DNA of 35,868 nt from CAYTSA01 sp964440345 (GCA_964440345.1 CAYTSA010000032.1:1-35868), one strand, 5' to 3'. Positions 7,980-16,890 are shown, counted from the stretch's first letter. Notes: generated by a model from the letters alone, not told the origin. Made by a program: numbers and translations.

Positions 7980-9287
7980 TTAGTGGGCCGGTCCCTTGGT
8001 AGCGTATTTGCGTAGCAGATAGATGTCCGCCGCGCCTAATAAGGTATAGACCACGATGAAAGCAATCAGCGATATGGACACCTGTGTCGTGGTAATGGGC
8101 GAGACGCCCTGCGACGTGCGCATGAGGCCGTAGACGATCCATGGTTGGCGGCCGACCTCCGCCACAATCCATCCCGCTTCAATAGCAATATAGGGCAGGG
8201 GGATGGCGAAGATAAGCAGTTTGTAGAACCAGCGCTTGGTGTCTTCCTGGTTGCGCCACAACCAAGCTAGGATGGCCAGCAACGGAAAGAGCGTGCCCAG
8301 GCCCACCATGAGCCGGAAGGCTGCAAAGGTCAGAAACACCGGGGGCCGGTCCTCTTTTGGGAAGTCCTTGAGGCCTTTCACTTCCGCTCCTGGATCGTTG
8401 TAAGCCAGAATCGACAGAAAGTTGGGAATAGGAAAAGCTTCGATAATGTTCTCTTCCTTGCTTTCATCAAAGGGGGGCAGCACAAGCAAATGCATGTCCG
8501 CGCCTTTTTCGGTATTCCAGTGGGCTTCCATGGCCGCCAATTTGGCGGGCTGTATGGCGGCGACTTCGTTGCCGTGGAAGTGCCCCTGTCCGGCAACAAT
8601 GATGGAAAAGACCAGGGCAAACGCCGCCCCGATTGTATATGATTTTCGGAAGAACTCCACTTCGTTTTTGCGTAGCAAGTGATAGGCGGACACGCCCAGA
8701 ATGAAGAAGCCGGCCAGCATCCACGAACCGGACACCGTATGGGCAAAAATCTGCCAACCAAAGCTGTTGGTAATGACGTCGAAGAAGTTGGCCAGCTCTG
8801 CCCGATCGTTGCGAAGCACGTAGCCCACCGGATGTTGCATCCAGCCGTTGGCCAGCAGAATCCAGACTGCGGACATGTTGGTGCCTATAGCCACAAGCCA
8901 CATGACCGTGGCGTGCGCCTTGGCCGTAAGCTTGTCCCAGCCAAAGACCCACACGGCGAGGAAGGTGGACTCCAGAAAAAACGCCACAGTGGCCTCAATG
9001 GCCAGCAGGGAGCCGAAAATGTCGCCCACATAGGCCGAATACTTGGACCAGTTGGTGCCGAACTGGAACTCCAGCGTGATGCCGGTGACCACGCCCAGGG
9101 CAAAGTTGATGAGAAACAGCTTGCCCCAGAACCGGGCCATGCGTTTGTACGTCTCGTTGCCGGTGCGCACGTAAATGGTTTCCATGATCGCTATGGCCAC
9201 GGAAAGCCCCAGCGTGAGCGGGACAAAGATGAAGTGGAACATGGTGGCTACAGCGAATTGCAGCCGGGACAACATCAAAACGTCCAT
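7980..9287 (-). CDS. cydA: cytochrome bd ubiquinol oxidase subunit I
   Basis: Subunit I carries hemes b558, b595 and d and the quinol site. The 435-aa product starts MDVLMLSRLQFAVATMFHFIF, where the His near residue 19 is a conserved heme ligand, and continues with the conserved GNxxY/MARFWGKLFLINFALGV segment, a GRQPWIVYG motif near the end and about nine membrane helices. It belongs to the short Q-loop form typical outside enterobacteria. The start at 9287 is supported by AAGGGGGAT a few bases upstream; an in-frame codon at 9353 would add 22 residues unlike the family. cydB follows immediately. Confidence 0.97.
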   Translation of the reverse strand: MDVLMLSRLQFAVATMFHFIFVPLTLGLSVAIAIMETIYVRTGNETYKRMARFWGKLFLINFALGVVTGITLEFQFGTNWSKYSAYVGDIFGSLLAIEATVAFFLESTFLAVWVFGWDKLTAKAHATVMWLVAIGTNMSAVWILLANGWMQHPVGYVLRNDRAELANFFDVITNSFGWQIFAHTVSGSWMLAGFFILGVSAYHLLRKNEVEFFRKSYTIGAAFALVFSIIVAGQGHFHGNEVAAIQPAKLAAMEAHWNTEKGADMHLLVLPPFDESKEENIIEAFPIPNFLSILAYNDPGAEVKGLKDFPKEDRPPVFLTFAAFRLMVGLGTLFPLLAILAWLWRNQEDTKRWFYKLLIFAIPLPYIAIEAGWIVAEVGRQPWIVYGLMRTSQGVSPITTTQVSISLIAFIVVYTLLGAADIYLLRKYATKGPAH

Positions 9288-9872
9288 ACGGAAATCCCCC
9301 TTGCTCTTGGGTTGCGTCACGAAAAAACAGCTACACAGACAACAGGGCGCCACTGCTGTCCAGCTCCCTGTACTCTCAGACCCCTTCCTCTGTCAGGTCC
9401 GTATAGATTTCCATACGCCAATATGTAAAAAAAGCAACACCTTTCCGTCAATTCATCAGGGCCGCATGCATAGTGAAAATATGTGTAGCAAAATAAAATA
9501 CTAATGGGAAGGATTATCCTGAAGGTATTTTGAGCTGGTCATTTTGGCCATGATGCAAAGAATATCTGTAATGCCAGTTTCGCCCAAAGCCCGTATGAAA
9601 GCCCAGCCGCCCCAGCTATACATAAAAAAATTATCGTTACGTTCAGAAAAATAACCAGGGGCTGTGTAAGAGCATTAGGGCGGCCGGCAGCAAGGGGAGT
9701 CCCAACACTGTGACATATGGATGTAACGTATCGAGAGTGTACTGACCTGAGCCAACTTCTCCCTGTGCTGTAGCCGGGTTGCCTGGCCAGCGCAGCCAGG
9801 CGGTGTATTCTGGACTCCGCTCGCTCTGGACCAGCGCACAGCTCTGTGGCACACAGCGCAACAGAGGGTGAA
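9288..9872. other. 585-bp intergenic region between divergent cydA and the RNA methyltransferase
   Basis: No convincing gene is present. The half near cydA (about 9420-9660) is unusually AT-rich for this genome and should hold the cydAB promoter, but I found no hexamer pair or FNR/Rex-type palindrome good enough to call. The half near the methyltransferase holds a 7-bp hairpin, GCCTGGC (9781-9787) with GCCAGGC (9795-9801). A short direct repeat TCTGGAC follows it. Confidence 0.5.
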
Positions 9873-11117
9873 ATGGAGGAACGGGAAAGGACATTTCGGT
9901 TGGCGTGTGAACCGGCTGATGCTGCGATTGTAGAGCTGTTGCTGGCGGAGCAGGGATTTAAAGCCCGGCATGAGCCCTTCTACGCCATGGCCCGCCGCGC
10001 TGCTGACGTGCCGGGACTGCCGCTGGGGTCCAGTGCGGCGGCAGTCTTTGGCATGCTCTACATCCAGGACCGTTCGTCTATGTTGCCGCCGCTGGTTCTG
10101 AATCCGCCGCCGGACGCCTGGGTGCTGGACATGTGCGCCAGCCCGGGGTCTAAAACCGGGTTGCTGGCCCAGTTGGTAGGGGACGCAGGGCTGGTGCTGG
10201 CCAACGAGCCCAACCGCGAGCGGTTGGCTAACTTGCGGCGCAATATGGGCCTGGGCAATCATTTCTGCGCCGCCAGCTGCAATTATCCGGGAGAGCGCTT
10301 GCCCCTTGAGGACGCAAGCTGGGAGTACATTTTGCTGGATCCGCCATGCTCGGGCTGGGGCACGGCCGAGAAAAACCCCAAAGTGCTGGAGCTGTGGCGG
10401 GACGGGAAGACGGCTCCGTTGGCCGCCCTGCAGCGGGCCCTGCTGACGGAAGCGGCCCGGCTGCTGGCGCCGGGCGGGCGGCTGGTCTACTCCACATGCA
10501 CCACCAACCCGGAGGAAAACGCAGACCAGGCGCGCTGGGCGCTGGATGTGCTGGAACTGGCGCCGGCGGCCATATCTTCGTTTCCTGGCTTTGCCGCAGA
10601 GCCGGACGAGAATATGCTGGCCATCGCCGGCCAGGCCGGGCAGAATCAGGGTTTTTTCATTGCCGCGTTTACCAAACCCGGGACCAGGAATGAACAGCGG
10701 GCGGGCGGACAGCGCGGTCTGGCCGGGCGAGAAGTGGACCCCGCCGCACTCACAGTTGCCGGGCTGGATCCTGAACGCCTGCCTCTGGGTGAAATACGCT
10801 GCTTCACAGACACCGCCTATTTCCTCCCGCAGCCGGCTATGGAAGCGTTTCCCGCTGCTCTGCGCTGGCAAGGGTTTCCCCTGGGCCGCATGTCCAAAGA
10901 CCGGCTGCGGCCTACGCCCCGGCTGCGGCGGCTTTTGCCTGCTTTTGACGGGGGCAACGGCGTGAACTGCACGTCTGTGCAAACCCTGCAGGACCTGCTG
11001 GCCGGCCGCAGCCTGCAACTGGACGCGCCGCCGGGGGGAAAGGGTTTGTACTACCAGGGACTGCCCCTGGGCCTGGCCCAGGTGAAGGACCGCCGGGTTG
11101 TGTGGTCGGACCGGTAA
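9873..11117 (+). CDS. RsmB/NOP (NOL1/NOP2/sun) family RNA m5C methyltransferase
   Basis: Predicted S-adenosylmethionine-dependent enzyme (414 aa) that methylates cytosine C5 in rRNA or tRNA. The N-terminal 70 residues resemble the RNA-binding region of the family. The Rossmann domain has VLDMCASPGSKTG as the SAM-binding loop, then DPPCSGWGT with C159 and YSTCTTNPEENA with C209. In this family the later Cys is the nucleophile and the earlier one releases the product. The C-terminal third resembles the RsmF/YebU-type extension. The start is the ATG at 9873, which has AGAGGGTGA in front; a GTG at 9846 would add nine residues. The hydrolase gene follows 20 bases later. The exact target base cannot be told from sequence alone. 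Confidence 0.9.
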   Translation: MEERERTFRLACEPADAAIVELLLAEQGFKARHEPFYAMARRAADVPGLPLGSSAAAVFGMLYIQDRSSMLPPLVLNPPPDAWVLDMCASPGSKTGLLAQLVGDAGLVLANEPNRERLANLRRNMGLGNHFCAASCNYPGERLPLEDASWEYILLDPPCSGWGTAEKNPKVLELWRDGKTAPLAALQRALLTEAARLLAPGGRLVYSTCTTNPEENADQARWALDVLELAPAAISSFPGFAAEPDENMLAIAGQAGQNQGFFIAAFTKPGTRNEQRAGGQRGLAGREVDPAALTVAGLDPERLPLGEIRCFTDTAYFLPQPAMEAFPAALRWQGFPLGRMSKDRLRPTPRLRRLLPAFDGGNGVNCTSVQTLQDLLAGRSLQLDAPPGGKGLYYQGLPLGLAQVKDRRVVWSDR

Positions 11118-11137
11118 GCAAAAGGAGCGCACAGACC

Positions 11138-11992
11138 ATGCGAAATGTCACCGTGGCCGTCATGCAGATGGCCTGCTCAGACGTGGAAAAGGAAAACCTG
11201 GACAAGATGGAAATGCTCATACGCCAAGCGGCTGGCCGCGGCGCACAGATTGTCCTGCCCCAGGAGTTGCTTGCCGGCCCCTATTTTTGCAAAGAGCAGA
11301 AGCCCGAGCACTTTGCCCGGGCCAGGACAGTGGAGGAAAGCGCAGTTGTTGCCCGCATGCTAGAGCTGGCAAGGGAGCTGCAGGTGGTCATTCCGGCCAG
11401 TTTTTTTGAAAAAGCGGGCAGGTCTTTTTACAACTCTCTGGCGGTCATAGACGCAGACGGAGAAATGCGGGGAGTGTACCGCAAAACGCACATCCCCCAG
11501 GGGCCGGGCTATGAAGAAAAATATTATTTCACTCCAGGCGACACCGGGTTCAAGGTCTGGCAAACCCGCTACGCGACTATTGGCGTGGGAATATGCTGGG
11601 ACCAGTGGTTTCCAGAAGCGGCTAGGTGCATGGTTTTGATGGGCGCGGAGCTGCTGCTGTATCCCACGGCCATAGGCTCTGAGCCGGCCGAGCCAGGATG
11701 CGACACCTCAGGCCACTGGCGCCGGGTGATGCAAGGCCACGCCGGGGCGAACATTGTCCCTGTGGCGGCGTCCAACAGGATAGGCCAGGAATCAAGCGAG
11801 GGTTGTTCCATGACGTTTTACGGCAAGTCGTTCATTGCCGGTCCCACGGGCAAGGTCGTTGCCGAAGGAGGCGGAGAGGAGGAGGTGCTTACCGCCGCCT
11901 TTGACCTGGACGCCATAGAATCAATGCGCGCAGGGTGGGGTTTTTTTCGGGACCGCAGGCCATCGTGCTATGGGCCGCTGCTGCAGCTGTAG
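11138..11992 (+). CDS. aguB: carbon-nitrogen hydrolase, probable N-carbamoylputrescine amidase
   Basis: Nitrilase-superfamily hydrolase of 284 aa with an intact catalytic triad E43 (LPQELLAGPYF), K116 (YRKTHIP) and C153 (GVGICWDQWFPE). The PQELLAGPYFC start, PQGPGYEEKYYFTPGD and CWDQWFPEAAR motifs are those of N-carbamoylputrescine amidases, which convert N-carbamoylputrescine to putrescine, CO2 and ammonia in the arginine decarboxylase route to polyamines. No agmatine deiminase gene (aguA) lies in this window, so the pathway assignment rests on sequence motifs only. The ATG at 11138 is preceded by AAAGGAG. It is probably co-transcribed with the methyltransferase upstream, with no clear functional link. 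Confidence 0.85.
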   Translation: MRNVTVAVMQMACSDVEKENLDKMEMLIRQAAGRGAQIVLPQELLAGPYFCKEQKPEHFARARTVEESAVVARMLELARELQVVIPASFFEKAGRSFYNSLAVIDADGEMRGVYRKTHIPQGPGYEEKYYFTPGDTGFKVWQTRYATIGVGICWDQWFPEAARCMVLMGAELLLYPTAIGSEPAEPGCDTSGHWRRVMQGHAGANIVPVAASNRIGQESSEGCSMTFYGKSFIAGPTGKVVAEGGGEEEVLTAAFDLDAIESMRAGWGFFRDRRPSCYGPLLQL

Positions 11993-12015
11993 GCGCGCTG
12001 GCGCATATTTGCGTT

Positions 12016-12054
12016 GAGACAATGCTCTCTCTTGAAACATGTTAGCATTGTTTC
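12016..12054. other. inverted repeat downstream of the amidase gene
   Basis: GAGACAATGCT (12016-12026) can pair with AGCATTGTTTC (12044-12054), 11 bp with one G-T, around a 17-base loop. There is no T-run after it on the plus strand, so a terminator role is only possible. Confidence 0.4.
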
Positions 12055-12067
12055 AGAAAAATGCATA

Positions 12068-12101
12068 AGAGCATCTAACCACTTTCAGTGGTACACGCTC
12101 T
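12068..12101 (-). terminator. intrinsic terminator after the HDOD gene
   Basis: AGAGC (12068-12072) pairs with GCTCT (12097-12101), and an inner stem CCACT/AGTGG (12079-12083 with 12087-12091) closes on a 3-base loop. On the minus strand the hairpin overlaps the end of the HDOD stop codon and is followed by a T-rich tract (ATTTTTC), so it should end the minus-strand operon. A related-looking repeat lies at 24804-24825. Confidence 0.65.
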
Positions 12102-12963
12102 AACCATTTGAGTTCAGAAAATCTGTCTGCGTGCGCATGAACTCCAACGAGGCGTTCATAATCAGAGTTTCCAACTGCACTTCAGAGAGGTCAAAATAGT
12201 CTTCATAGGACTTGTCCAGGGGATACATAAATGCGTCGGCCCCTGTGGCGGACCCGCTGAGCATGGCCACGATGTCGCCTAAATGCACAGCGTAGACAAT
12301 GGGCCGGTACTCCTTGGCGCATTTTTGCGGCCGGTGGTGGTGGCGTGCGGTCTGGCGGATGACTTCGGGCAATTGCCAGTGCTCCGCCAGGGCGCAGCCC
12401 ACGTCGGTATGGTCAAAACCCAAGGCCTGCTGCTCGGCGTTGTCAAAGCCGTCAGCCTTCCGGGCGTCCACGGCGGAGAGCAGCTCAGTAGTTTTTTCTT
12501 TGAACCAGGCGGCGATGACGGCTTTGCCTATATCATGAAGTATCCCGGAGGTAAAGGCAATTTCTGTGGGCAATGGCGAGCGGCAGAATTTGACGATTTC
12601 CCTGGTGGCGATGGCGACGTGCAGGCAGTGGCGCCACAGTTCTCCCGGCCGGGCTTCGTAGCCCTCCAGCGGCGTGTTGAAAATTTGCGGCGCGCAGGAG
12701 GCTAAGGCTATGCCAGCCACGCTTTCCAGACCCAGATACGAAACAGCCCGAGACACAGAGTGTACAGGAGTGGAAAGACCGAAAGCCGGAGCGTTGACTA
12801 CCTTGAGCACGTTGGCGGTAAGGCCAGGTTCCAACTCCACCATGCGCGCCACTTCTTTCATGTTCGTACCATCGTCAGCGCTCATTTGCATCAGCCGGGC
12901 GGCGGCGCTGGAAAGCGGCGGTATGCACTCAATGGCTTGGGCTATGTCGCGCGGCGCAGTCAT
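12100..12963 (-). CDS. HDOD-domain signalling protein
   Basis: The 287-aa protein consists almost entirely of an HDOD domain, a non-enzymatic relative of HD phosphohydrolases found in regulatory proteins. Recognisable segments are IPPLSSAAARLMQM near the start, ARMVELEPGLTANVLKVVNAPAFG, VHSVSRAVSYLGL, and ILHDIGKAVI in the middle. No other domain or membrane segment is visible. Homologues take part in signalling networks, often with chemotaxis or cyclic-di-GMP proteins; here it sits 24 bases after the cheD-like gene, which fits such a role. The start ATG is preceded by AAGGAG at the right distance. The precise function is unknown. Confidence 0.9.
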   Translation of the reverse strand: MTAPRDIAQAIECIPPLSSAAARLMQMSADDGTNMKEVARMVELEPGLTANVLKVVNAPAFGLSTPVHSVSRAVSYLGLESVAGIALASCAPQIFNTPLEGYEARPGELWRHCLHVAIATREIVKFCRSPLPTEIAFTSGILHDIGKAVIAAWFKEKTTELLSAVDARKADGFDNAEQQALGFDHTDVGCALAEHWQLPEVIRQTARHHHRPQKCAKEYRPIVYAVHLGDIVAMLSGSATGADAFMYPLDKSYEDYFDLSEVQLETLIMNASLEFMRTQTDFLNSNG

Positions 12964-12987
12964 TGTTCAAACTCCTTGGCGAGGCCG

Positions 12988-13467
12988 TTACAACGACCAC
13001 ATTCCCCGTCCCGGGGCGTAAATCAGCAGTGAACCATCCCCGATTTCCATGCTCACGCTGCGGTTCATGGTTTTTCCCAGGTCCTGTGCGGCGACAGTCA
13101 GGCCCTGGTCCGCCAGCCTGGCGGTCAGGGCTTGCGCCGTGCGCCAGCCAATGTCCATATCGCTGTGTGCATTGGGCAGGCAAGCAGCGCCTGTCAGTTT
13201 GACGAGCGTGCGCTTCAGGGAAACGTTTTCAAGATTCATGAACAGGCGGAGCAGGGCCGGCACGGCCGTGTCTGCAAAATAGCCGGGCATTTTGGCGCCC
13301 AGCTTGGGATCCAGCTGGGAGGAAGGCAACGCTACATGGGCCATGCCTGCTGCTGCTGACTCTGGATCGTACAGAGTCAGCGCCACGGAAGAGCCGAGGG
13401 CCAGTGTTTTCAGCCCCTCGCCTTTGGCCTGTGTGGCCGCCATGTCTCCAATTCCCAGAATACGCAT
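12988..13467 (-). CDS. cheD: CheD-family protein lacking the catalytic cysteine
   Basis: CheD deamidates glutamines of chemoreceptors and binds CheC. The 159-aa product aligns without gaps to the family around the active site: T21, then LGSS (residues 24-27) where the family has LGSC, then YDP and GMAHVALP with H44. The family triad is Cys27-His44-Thr21, so only the nucleophile is changed, to Ser27 (codon TCC). The rest (NAHSDMDIGWRTAQAL, LGKTMNRSVSMEIGDG) keeps the usual CheD pattern with a conserved G-R-S-like element. With Ser it may be inactive as a deamidase and act by binding receptor or partner, or it may have low activity. It lies between the RluA-type synthase and the HDOD gene on one strand; no che operon is nearby. 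Confidence 0.82.
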   Translation of the reverse strand: MRILGIGDMAATQAKGEGLKTLALGSSVALTLYDPESAAAGMAHVALPSSQLDPKLGAKMPGYFADTAVPALLRLFMNLENVSLKRTLVKLTGAACLPNAHSDMDIGWRTAQALTARLADQGLTVAAQDLGKTMNRSVSMEIGDGSLLIYAPGRGMWSL

Positions 13468-13524
13468 TGTTCGAATGCCTCAATTTCTTAGGGCGTGAAT
13501 GAATATGCAGCGTATTATGCGACT

Positions 13525-14469
13525 CTATTTTAACAGATTTCCAAACAGTGTAAAAGCATTATTTACTTCCGGGGAGTTGAAAAAAGCGTCTTCGTCGCAG
13601 AGGGACTTGACTTCCGGCCAGACCGGCAAACAGGCTGCCTGAAAGCCTGGCATGCACATGCGCAGGCAGTGTAGCCGCAAGCTAGTGGCGGAGTCCGAGG
13701 CGTCATAGCCGTACACAGGATCGCCCACGATAGGGTGGCCGGCGTGGGAGAGATGCGCGCGTATCTGGTGCCGCACGCCCTTTTTGATGACCGCCAGGGC
13801 CAGCGTTGTTCCTGGAACTGGGCCGGGCCGCAACGGGGCCAGCGCCGTGTACCGCAAGGCGGAGCCGGCTGGTTGATCCAGCACCTGGACGGTGCGGCGC
13901 TTGGCGTGGTCGATAGCGTTTTTGAGCAGTTTGGCGCTGTGGATATTTCCGTACGCCAGCACAAGATACCATTTATCCACCTGGCCGGAGTCTTCCATGT
14001 GTCGATAGCTGTGCCCTGCGTCGTGGTCCAGTCCGGCCAGCACCAGGCCAGAGGTCAACTGGTCCAACCGGTTAAGCAGCTTTGCCTGCCCGGGGGGGAG
14101 CAACAGGTCCAGAAACATTTCCAGGCTGGGCCCGTCCCTTCCAGCTATGTGTTCAGTGTGCAGGCCTGGGGGCTTGTACAGCGCTGCAAAACGTTCTGTA
14201 AGGCGCACCACCCGTAGGCCCGGCCAGCTCAGAAAGGGGTCCAGGTCCGCCGCGCAGGGATGGGCTTCCTGCAGCGGCCGCAGCACAACCCGTTCGCCGG
14301 TCCGTACCCTGTGCCCCTTGGCCCGCGGGCGGCCGTCCACAAGCACATGGTAGCGTTCCCACAGCCGGCGGGTTTGACGCTGGCTCAAATCGCCCAGCAT
14401 GACAGAGAGCACCCGGTCCAGCCTTTCGCCGTCATGCTGTTGCGTTACGGAAATGGGCGTATAAGCCAT
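13525..14469 (-). CDS. RluA-family RNA pseudouridine synthase
   Basis: Predicted enzyme (314 aa) converting uridine to pseudouridine in rRNA or tRNA. An S4 RNA-binding domain (about 14-65, with RLDRVLSVMLGDLSQRQTRRL) precedes the catalytic domain. The active-site motif reads LLNRLDQLTSGL; the usual HRLD is NRLD here, but the catalytic Asp is kept. The downstream motifs KWYLVLAYG, VRHQIRAHLSHAGHPIVGDPVYG and the LRLHCLRM segment are standard. No strong ribosome site precedes the ATG, which lies 12 bases after the cyclophilin gene, so translation may be coupled. Which of RluA, RluC or RluD it matches cannot be settled by eye. Confidence 0.9.
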   Translation of the reverse strand: MAYTPISVTQQHDGERLDRVLSVMLGDLSQRQTRRLWERYHVLVDGRPRAKGHRVRTGERVVLRPLQEAHPCAADLDPFLSWPGLRVVRLTERFAALYKPPGLHTEHIAGRDGPSLEMFLDLLLPPGQAKLLNRLDQLTSGLVLAGLDHDAGHSYRHMEDSGQVDKWYLVLAYGNIHSAKLLKNAIDHAKRRTVQVLDQPAGSALRYTALAPLRPGPVPGTTLALAVIKKGVRHQIRAHLSHAGHPIVGDPVYGYDASDSATSLRLHCLRMCMPGFQAACLPVWPEVKSLCDEDAFFNSPEVNNAFTLFGNLLK

Positions 14470-14481
14470 GGCGTCAATATG

Positions 14482-14991
14482 TTAGAGCTCGAACCGCTCC
14501 ACTGATGTGATGGTCACGGCGTCCACCGGAACGTCGTCATGCCCGCCAAGGGATTTGGTGCGCACTTTTTCGATGGCGTCCACAACGTCCATGCCATCTA
14601 TGACGCGGCCAAAGGCGCAGTAGCCCCAGCCTTCCATTGTTTTACCCTGGTGGTTAAGAAACGCGTTGTCCGCCATATTGATAAAAAACTGGGACGAGGC
14701 GCTGTGCGGGTCTGGCGTGCGGGCCATGGCCAGGGTTCCCCGCTCGTTGGCCACGCCATTGTCTGCCTCGTTTTCCACCGGCGGTTTGGTCTCTTTTTCT
14801 TTCATGGAAAAGGTCAGGCCGCCGCCCTGGACCATGAAGCCTTTGATGACCCGGTGAAAGATGGCGCCCCCGTAAAATCCGTCATCTGCGTAGGCGAGAA
14901 AATTCTCAACTGTTTTAGGGGCTTTGTCGGCAAATAATTCCACCAGGACGTCGCCCTTGGTGGTGGATATAAGAACGTGTGGATTGGACAC
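14482..14991 (-). CDS. ppiB: peptidyl-prolyl cis-trans isomerase, cyclophilin type
   Basis: Small cytoplasmic cyclophilin of 169 aa catalysing proline isomerisation during folding. Motifs are FLAYADDGFYGGAIFHRVIKGFMVQGGG, then NERGTLAMARTPDPHSASSQFFIN, and YCAFGRVIDGMDVVD; the catalytic Arg in FHRV and the QFFIN block are intact. There is no signal peptide, so it resembles PpiB rather than periplasmic PpiA. Two GTG codons compete: at 14997 (overlapping the upstream stop) and at 14991. AAGGAG ends 5 bases before the second and would overlap the first, so 14991 is chosen. It follows the unknown gene with almost no gap. Confidence 0.93.
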   Translation of the reverse strand: MSNPHVLISTTKGDVLVELFADKAPKTVENFLAYADDGFYGGAIFHRVIKGFMVQGGGLTFSMKEKETKPPVENEADNGVANERGTLAMARTPDPHSASSQFFINMADNAFLNHQGKTMEGWGYCAFGRVIDGMDVVDAIEKVRTKSLGGHDDVPVDAVTITSVERFEL

Positions 14992-14993
14992 CG

Positions 14994-16766
14994 TCACTCC
15001 TTGGGATTGAGGTCTTTAAGAAAAGCCAGCAACTTCAGCTGGTCGTCGCCGCAGGAGGCAATATGCTCGATATGGGCGGGGTTGTTAAGTAAAATTTCCA
15101 TGGTGTCCTTGTCCTGGCCGTTGTCCGTCATGGACCAGACCGTGCGGTAGAGCCGGGGAGAGGAATGGAACTGTTTGCGCACCTTGAGAGGGCCCTCGGC
15201 CACGGCGGCCAGAAACGCAATGAAGCTCTCATCTTCCCGGTGCGCCCAGAACAATTCAAAGAAGTCACAGTCTGTAGCGAGCAGCCGTTTGAGAGGATAG
15301 TCGGTGCGAATGGCTGTCTCCATCTTTTTAACCAGGGCGGTGTCTCGGCTTATGGCGCGGACCGAAGCCGGGTCAGACTTGGACGCCCGTGACAAGGCCG
15401 CCGCCAGGGGGCCGGCCACGCTGGGACAGGCGATAAGCCTGGGCTCCAGGGCTGGATTGACGTTCAACAAGCTGCGCACCATGGAGGAGAACTTCTTGTG
15501 CTGTTTTATGAAGCCGTCCACCTTCAGGGTCAGCTTGCCTTTGCTCAGCTTTACCTGGCCGGCTTCGCTAGCGAACTCCTTGATGACCGCTTCGTTCATC
15601 AGGTCGTTGACCAGCGTGTTGAAGGACCGCGTGACCTTTCCAGCGACATGGTTCAAAATCATCATGTCGAAAAAAGCCTCAATGGTCTGGTGGGTTATTT
15701 GGTTCAGGGCCACGGCGTTGTACAGGCTGTGGCTGGCCTTGAGCTTGCTCGCCATGCGCCGCCAGCCTTCAATATATATCTGTTGCATGCATTGTAGACA
15801 GCCGTAAGCATACCAAAGCACCTGTTCGTCCAGCCGGGCGAGTTTTTCTTCCAGTTGTTGCACTTTCTTTTGCGCGTCTTTTTTGCCCAACCATTTTGCT
15901 TTTTGCAATTTTGTGTTGGCTGCCAGCAGCTTGGCCCGGGTTTGCATGGCCAGGGGCAACACGGTGTTGATGGAGAGGCTGCTCTTGATCTTGTCCATGG
16001 CTGCGGCTTGGTTGAGTAAAATGTGGATGCACGATTTGCCGATGTTTTTCCGGGCAAAGGTCGACACTACTTCTTCTGCAGTTTCCGCATACTTGGAAAA
16101 GACGTTGTCCGGCAGCTTTTTCTTGTCGCCTTTCTGGTCTGTAAAATCACGGTCCGGGTTGAACAGCCGCAGCACCTCTGCGTGGTCTGGCTCTGCGGCG
16201 AATACAAGCCGCAGTGATGGAGCCTCCCGGGAGCTGACGTTGCCAGCATAATCGTCTGTGGGAGATTCAGAATTTTCAATATCCCGCACCACGCGCCGAA
16301 AAAAAGGCTGTATATACGTATCGTAAGAAAAACCTTCGAGGTTGTCGTCCACGTAGCGCTGCAAAAAAACGCCGAACTGCGCCCACAAACTTTCGTCCGG
16401 CGCGTCGGGGTCCGCAACTAACGGATATTTGGAGTAATAATCGTCAAACACAGTGACAACCTGGTCGCTGAAAACGATGAAAACCGACTTGCGGAAGGCC
16501 TGCAGCAGGATTTTGAGGCTGTTCTTTACGCCGCGGATGTACGCAAGAAGTTGTGGCCGCTCCATTTCCTGTACGGTGCCAGTTTCCTTTTCCCCATTGC
16601 AGTTCTCAAAAGTCCGCAATAAGTCGATTACGCGCTTGTCCCGAAGGCAGGTTTCCGAGACGGCGGCGTTGAAATGCGGGCATTTCGAAGGGGATATCTC
16701 CGCCTTGTGGCGGAGAATAAACCCCTCCAACACGGCCCTGGCGTCGTTCTTTTCCAGCGTGTTCAT
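14994..16766 (-). CDS. large protein of unknown function, probably cytoplasmic
   Basis: I do not recognise this 590-aa protein. It has no signal peptide and no clear membrane segment and is rich in helices. Residues about 20-60 hold Cys and His (KCPHFNAAVSETC), which might bind metal. A charged coiled-coil-like stretch lies in the middle (LQKAKWLGKKDAQKKVQQLE). A Lys-rich segment (VKLSKGKLTLKVDGFIKQHKK) follows further on. No catalytic motif is apparent. The ATG at 16766 begins MNTLEKNDARAVLEGF; the frame is open to 16877, but that extension looks like read-through of non-coding sequence and has no ribosome site. It is the first gene of a minus-strand run leading to ppiB, the RluA-type gene, cheD and HDOD. 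Coding potential is clear; function is not. Confidence 0.75.
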   Translation of the reverse strand: MNTLEKNDARAVLEGFILRHKAEISPSKCPHFNAAVSETCLRDKRVIDLLRTFENCNGEKETGTVQEMERPQLLAYIRGVKNSLKILLQAFRKSVFIVFSDQVVTVFDDYYSKYPLVADPDAPDESLWAQFGVFLQRYVDDNLEGFSYDTYIQPFFRRVVRDIENSESPTDDYAGNVSSREAPSLRLVFAAEPDHAEVLRLFNPDRDFTDQKGDKKKLPDNVFSKYAETAEEVVSTFARKNIGKSCIHILLNQAAAMDKIKSSLSINTVLPLAMQTRAKLLAANTKLQKAKWLGKKDAQKKVQQLEEKLARLDEQVLWYAYGCLQCMQQIYIEGWRRMASKLKASHSLYNAVALNQITHQTIEAFFDMMILNHVAGKVTRSFNTLVNDLMNEAVIKEFASEAGQVKLSKGKLTLKVDGFIKQHKKFSSMVRSLLNVNPALEPRLIACPSVAGPLAAALSRASKSDPASVRAISRDTALVKKMETAIRTDYPLKRLLATDCDFFELFWAHREDESFIAFLAAVAEGPLKVRKQFHSSPRLYRTVWSMTDNGQDKDTMEILLNNPAHIEHIASCGDDQLKLLAFLKDLNPKE

Positions 16767-16890
16767 TAGGGTAACTGTCCAAAAAGTAAAATAGTAAATA
16801 CATGGAGCGCCGTAGCGCTTCCCCCCATATTCAAGAATTATCGCACATTCTCGAAAAAAAGGGAAGTCTTTGACCAATGTTTAGGCAAAC

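Noticed and set aside
9420..9660. FNR- or Rex-type operator upstream of cydAB
   Set aside because: The AT-rich tract contains half-site-like pieces but no palindrome close to either consensus.
9675..11132. 485-codon frame antisense to the RNA methyltransferase
   Set aside because: Arg/Gln/Pro-rich product typical of antisense frames in GC-rich genes; the sense strand encodes clear catalytic motifs.
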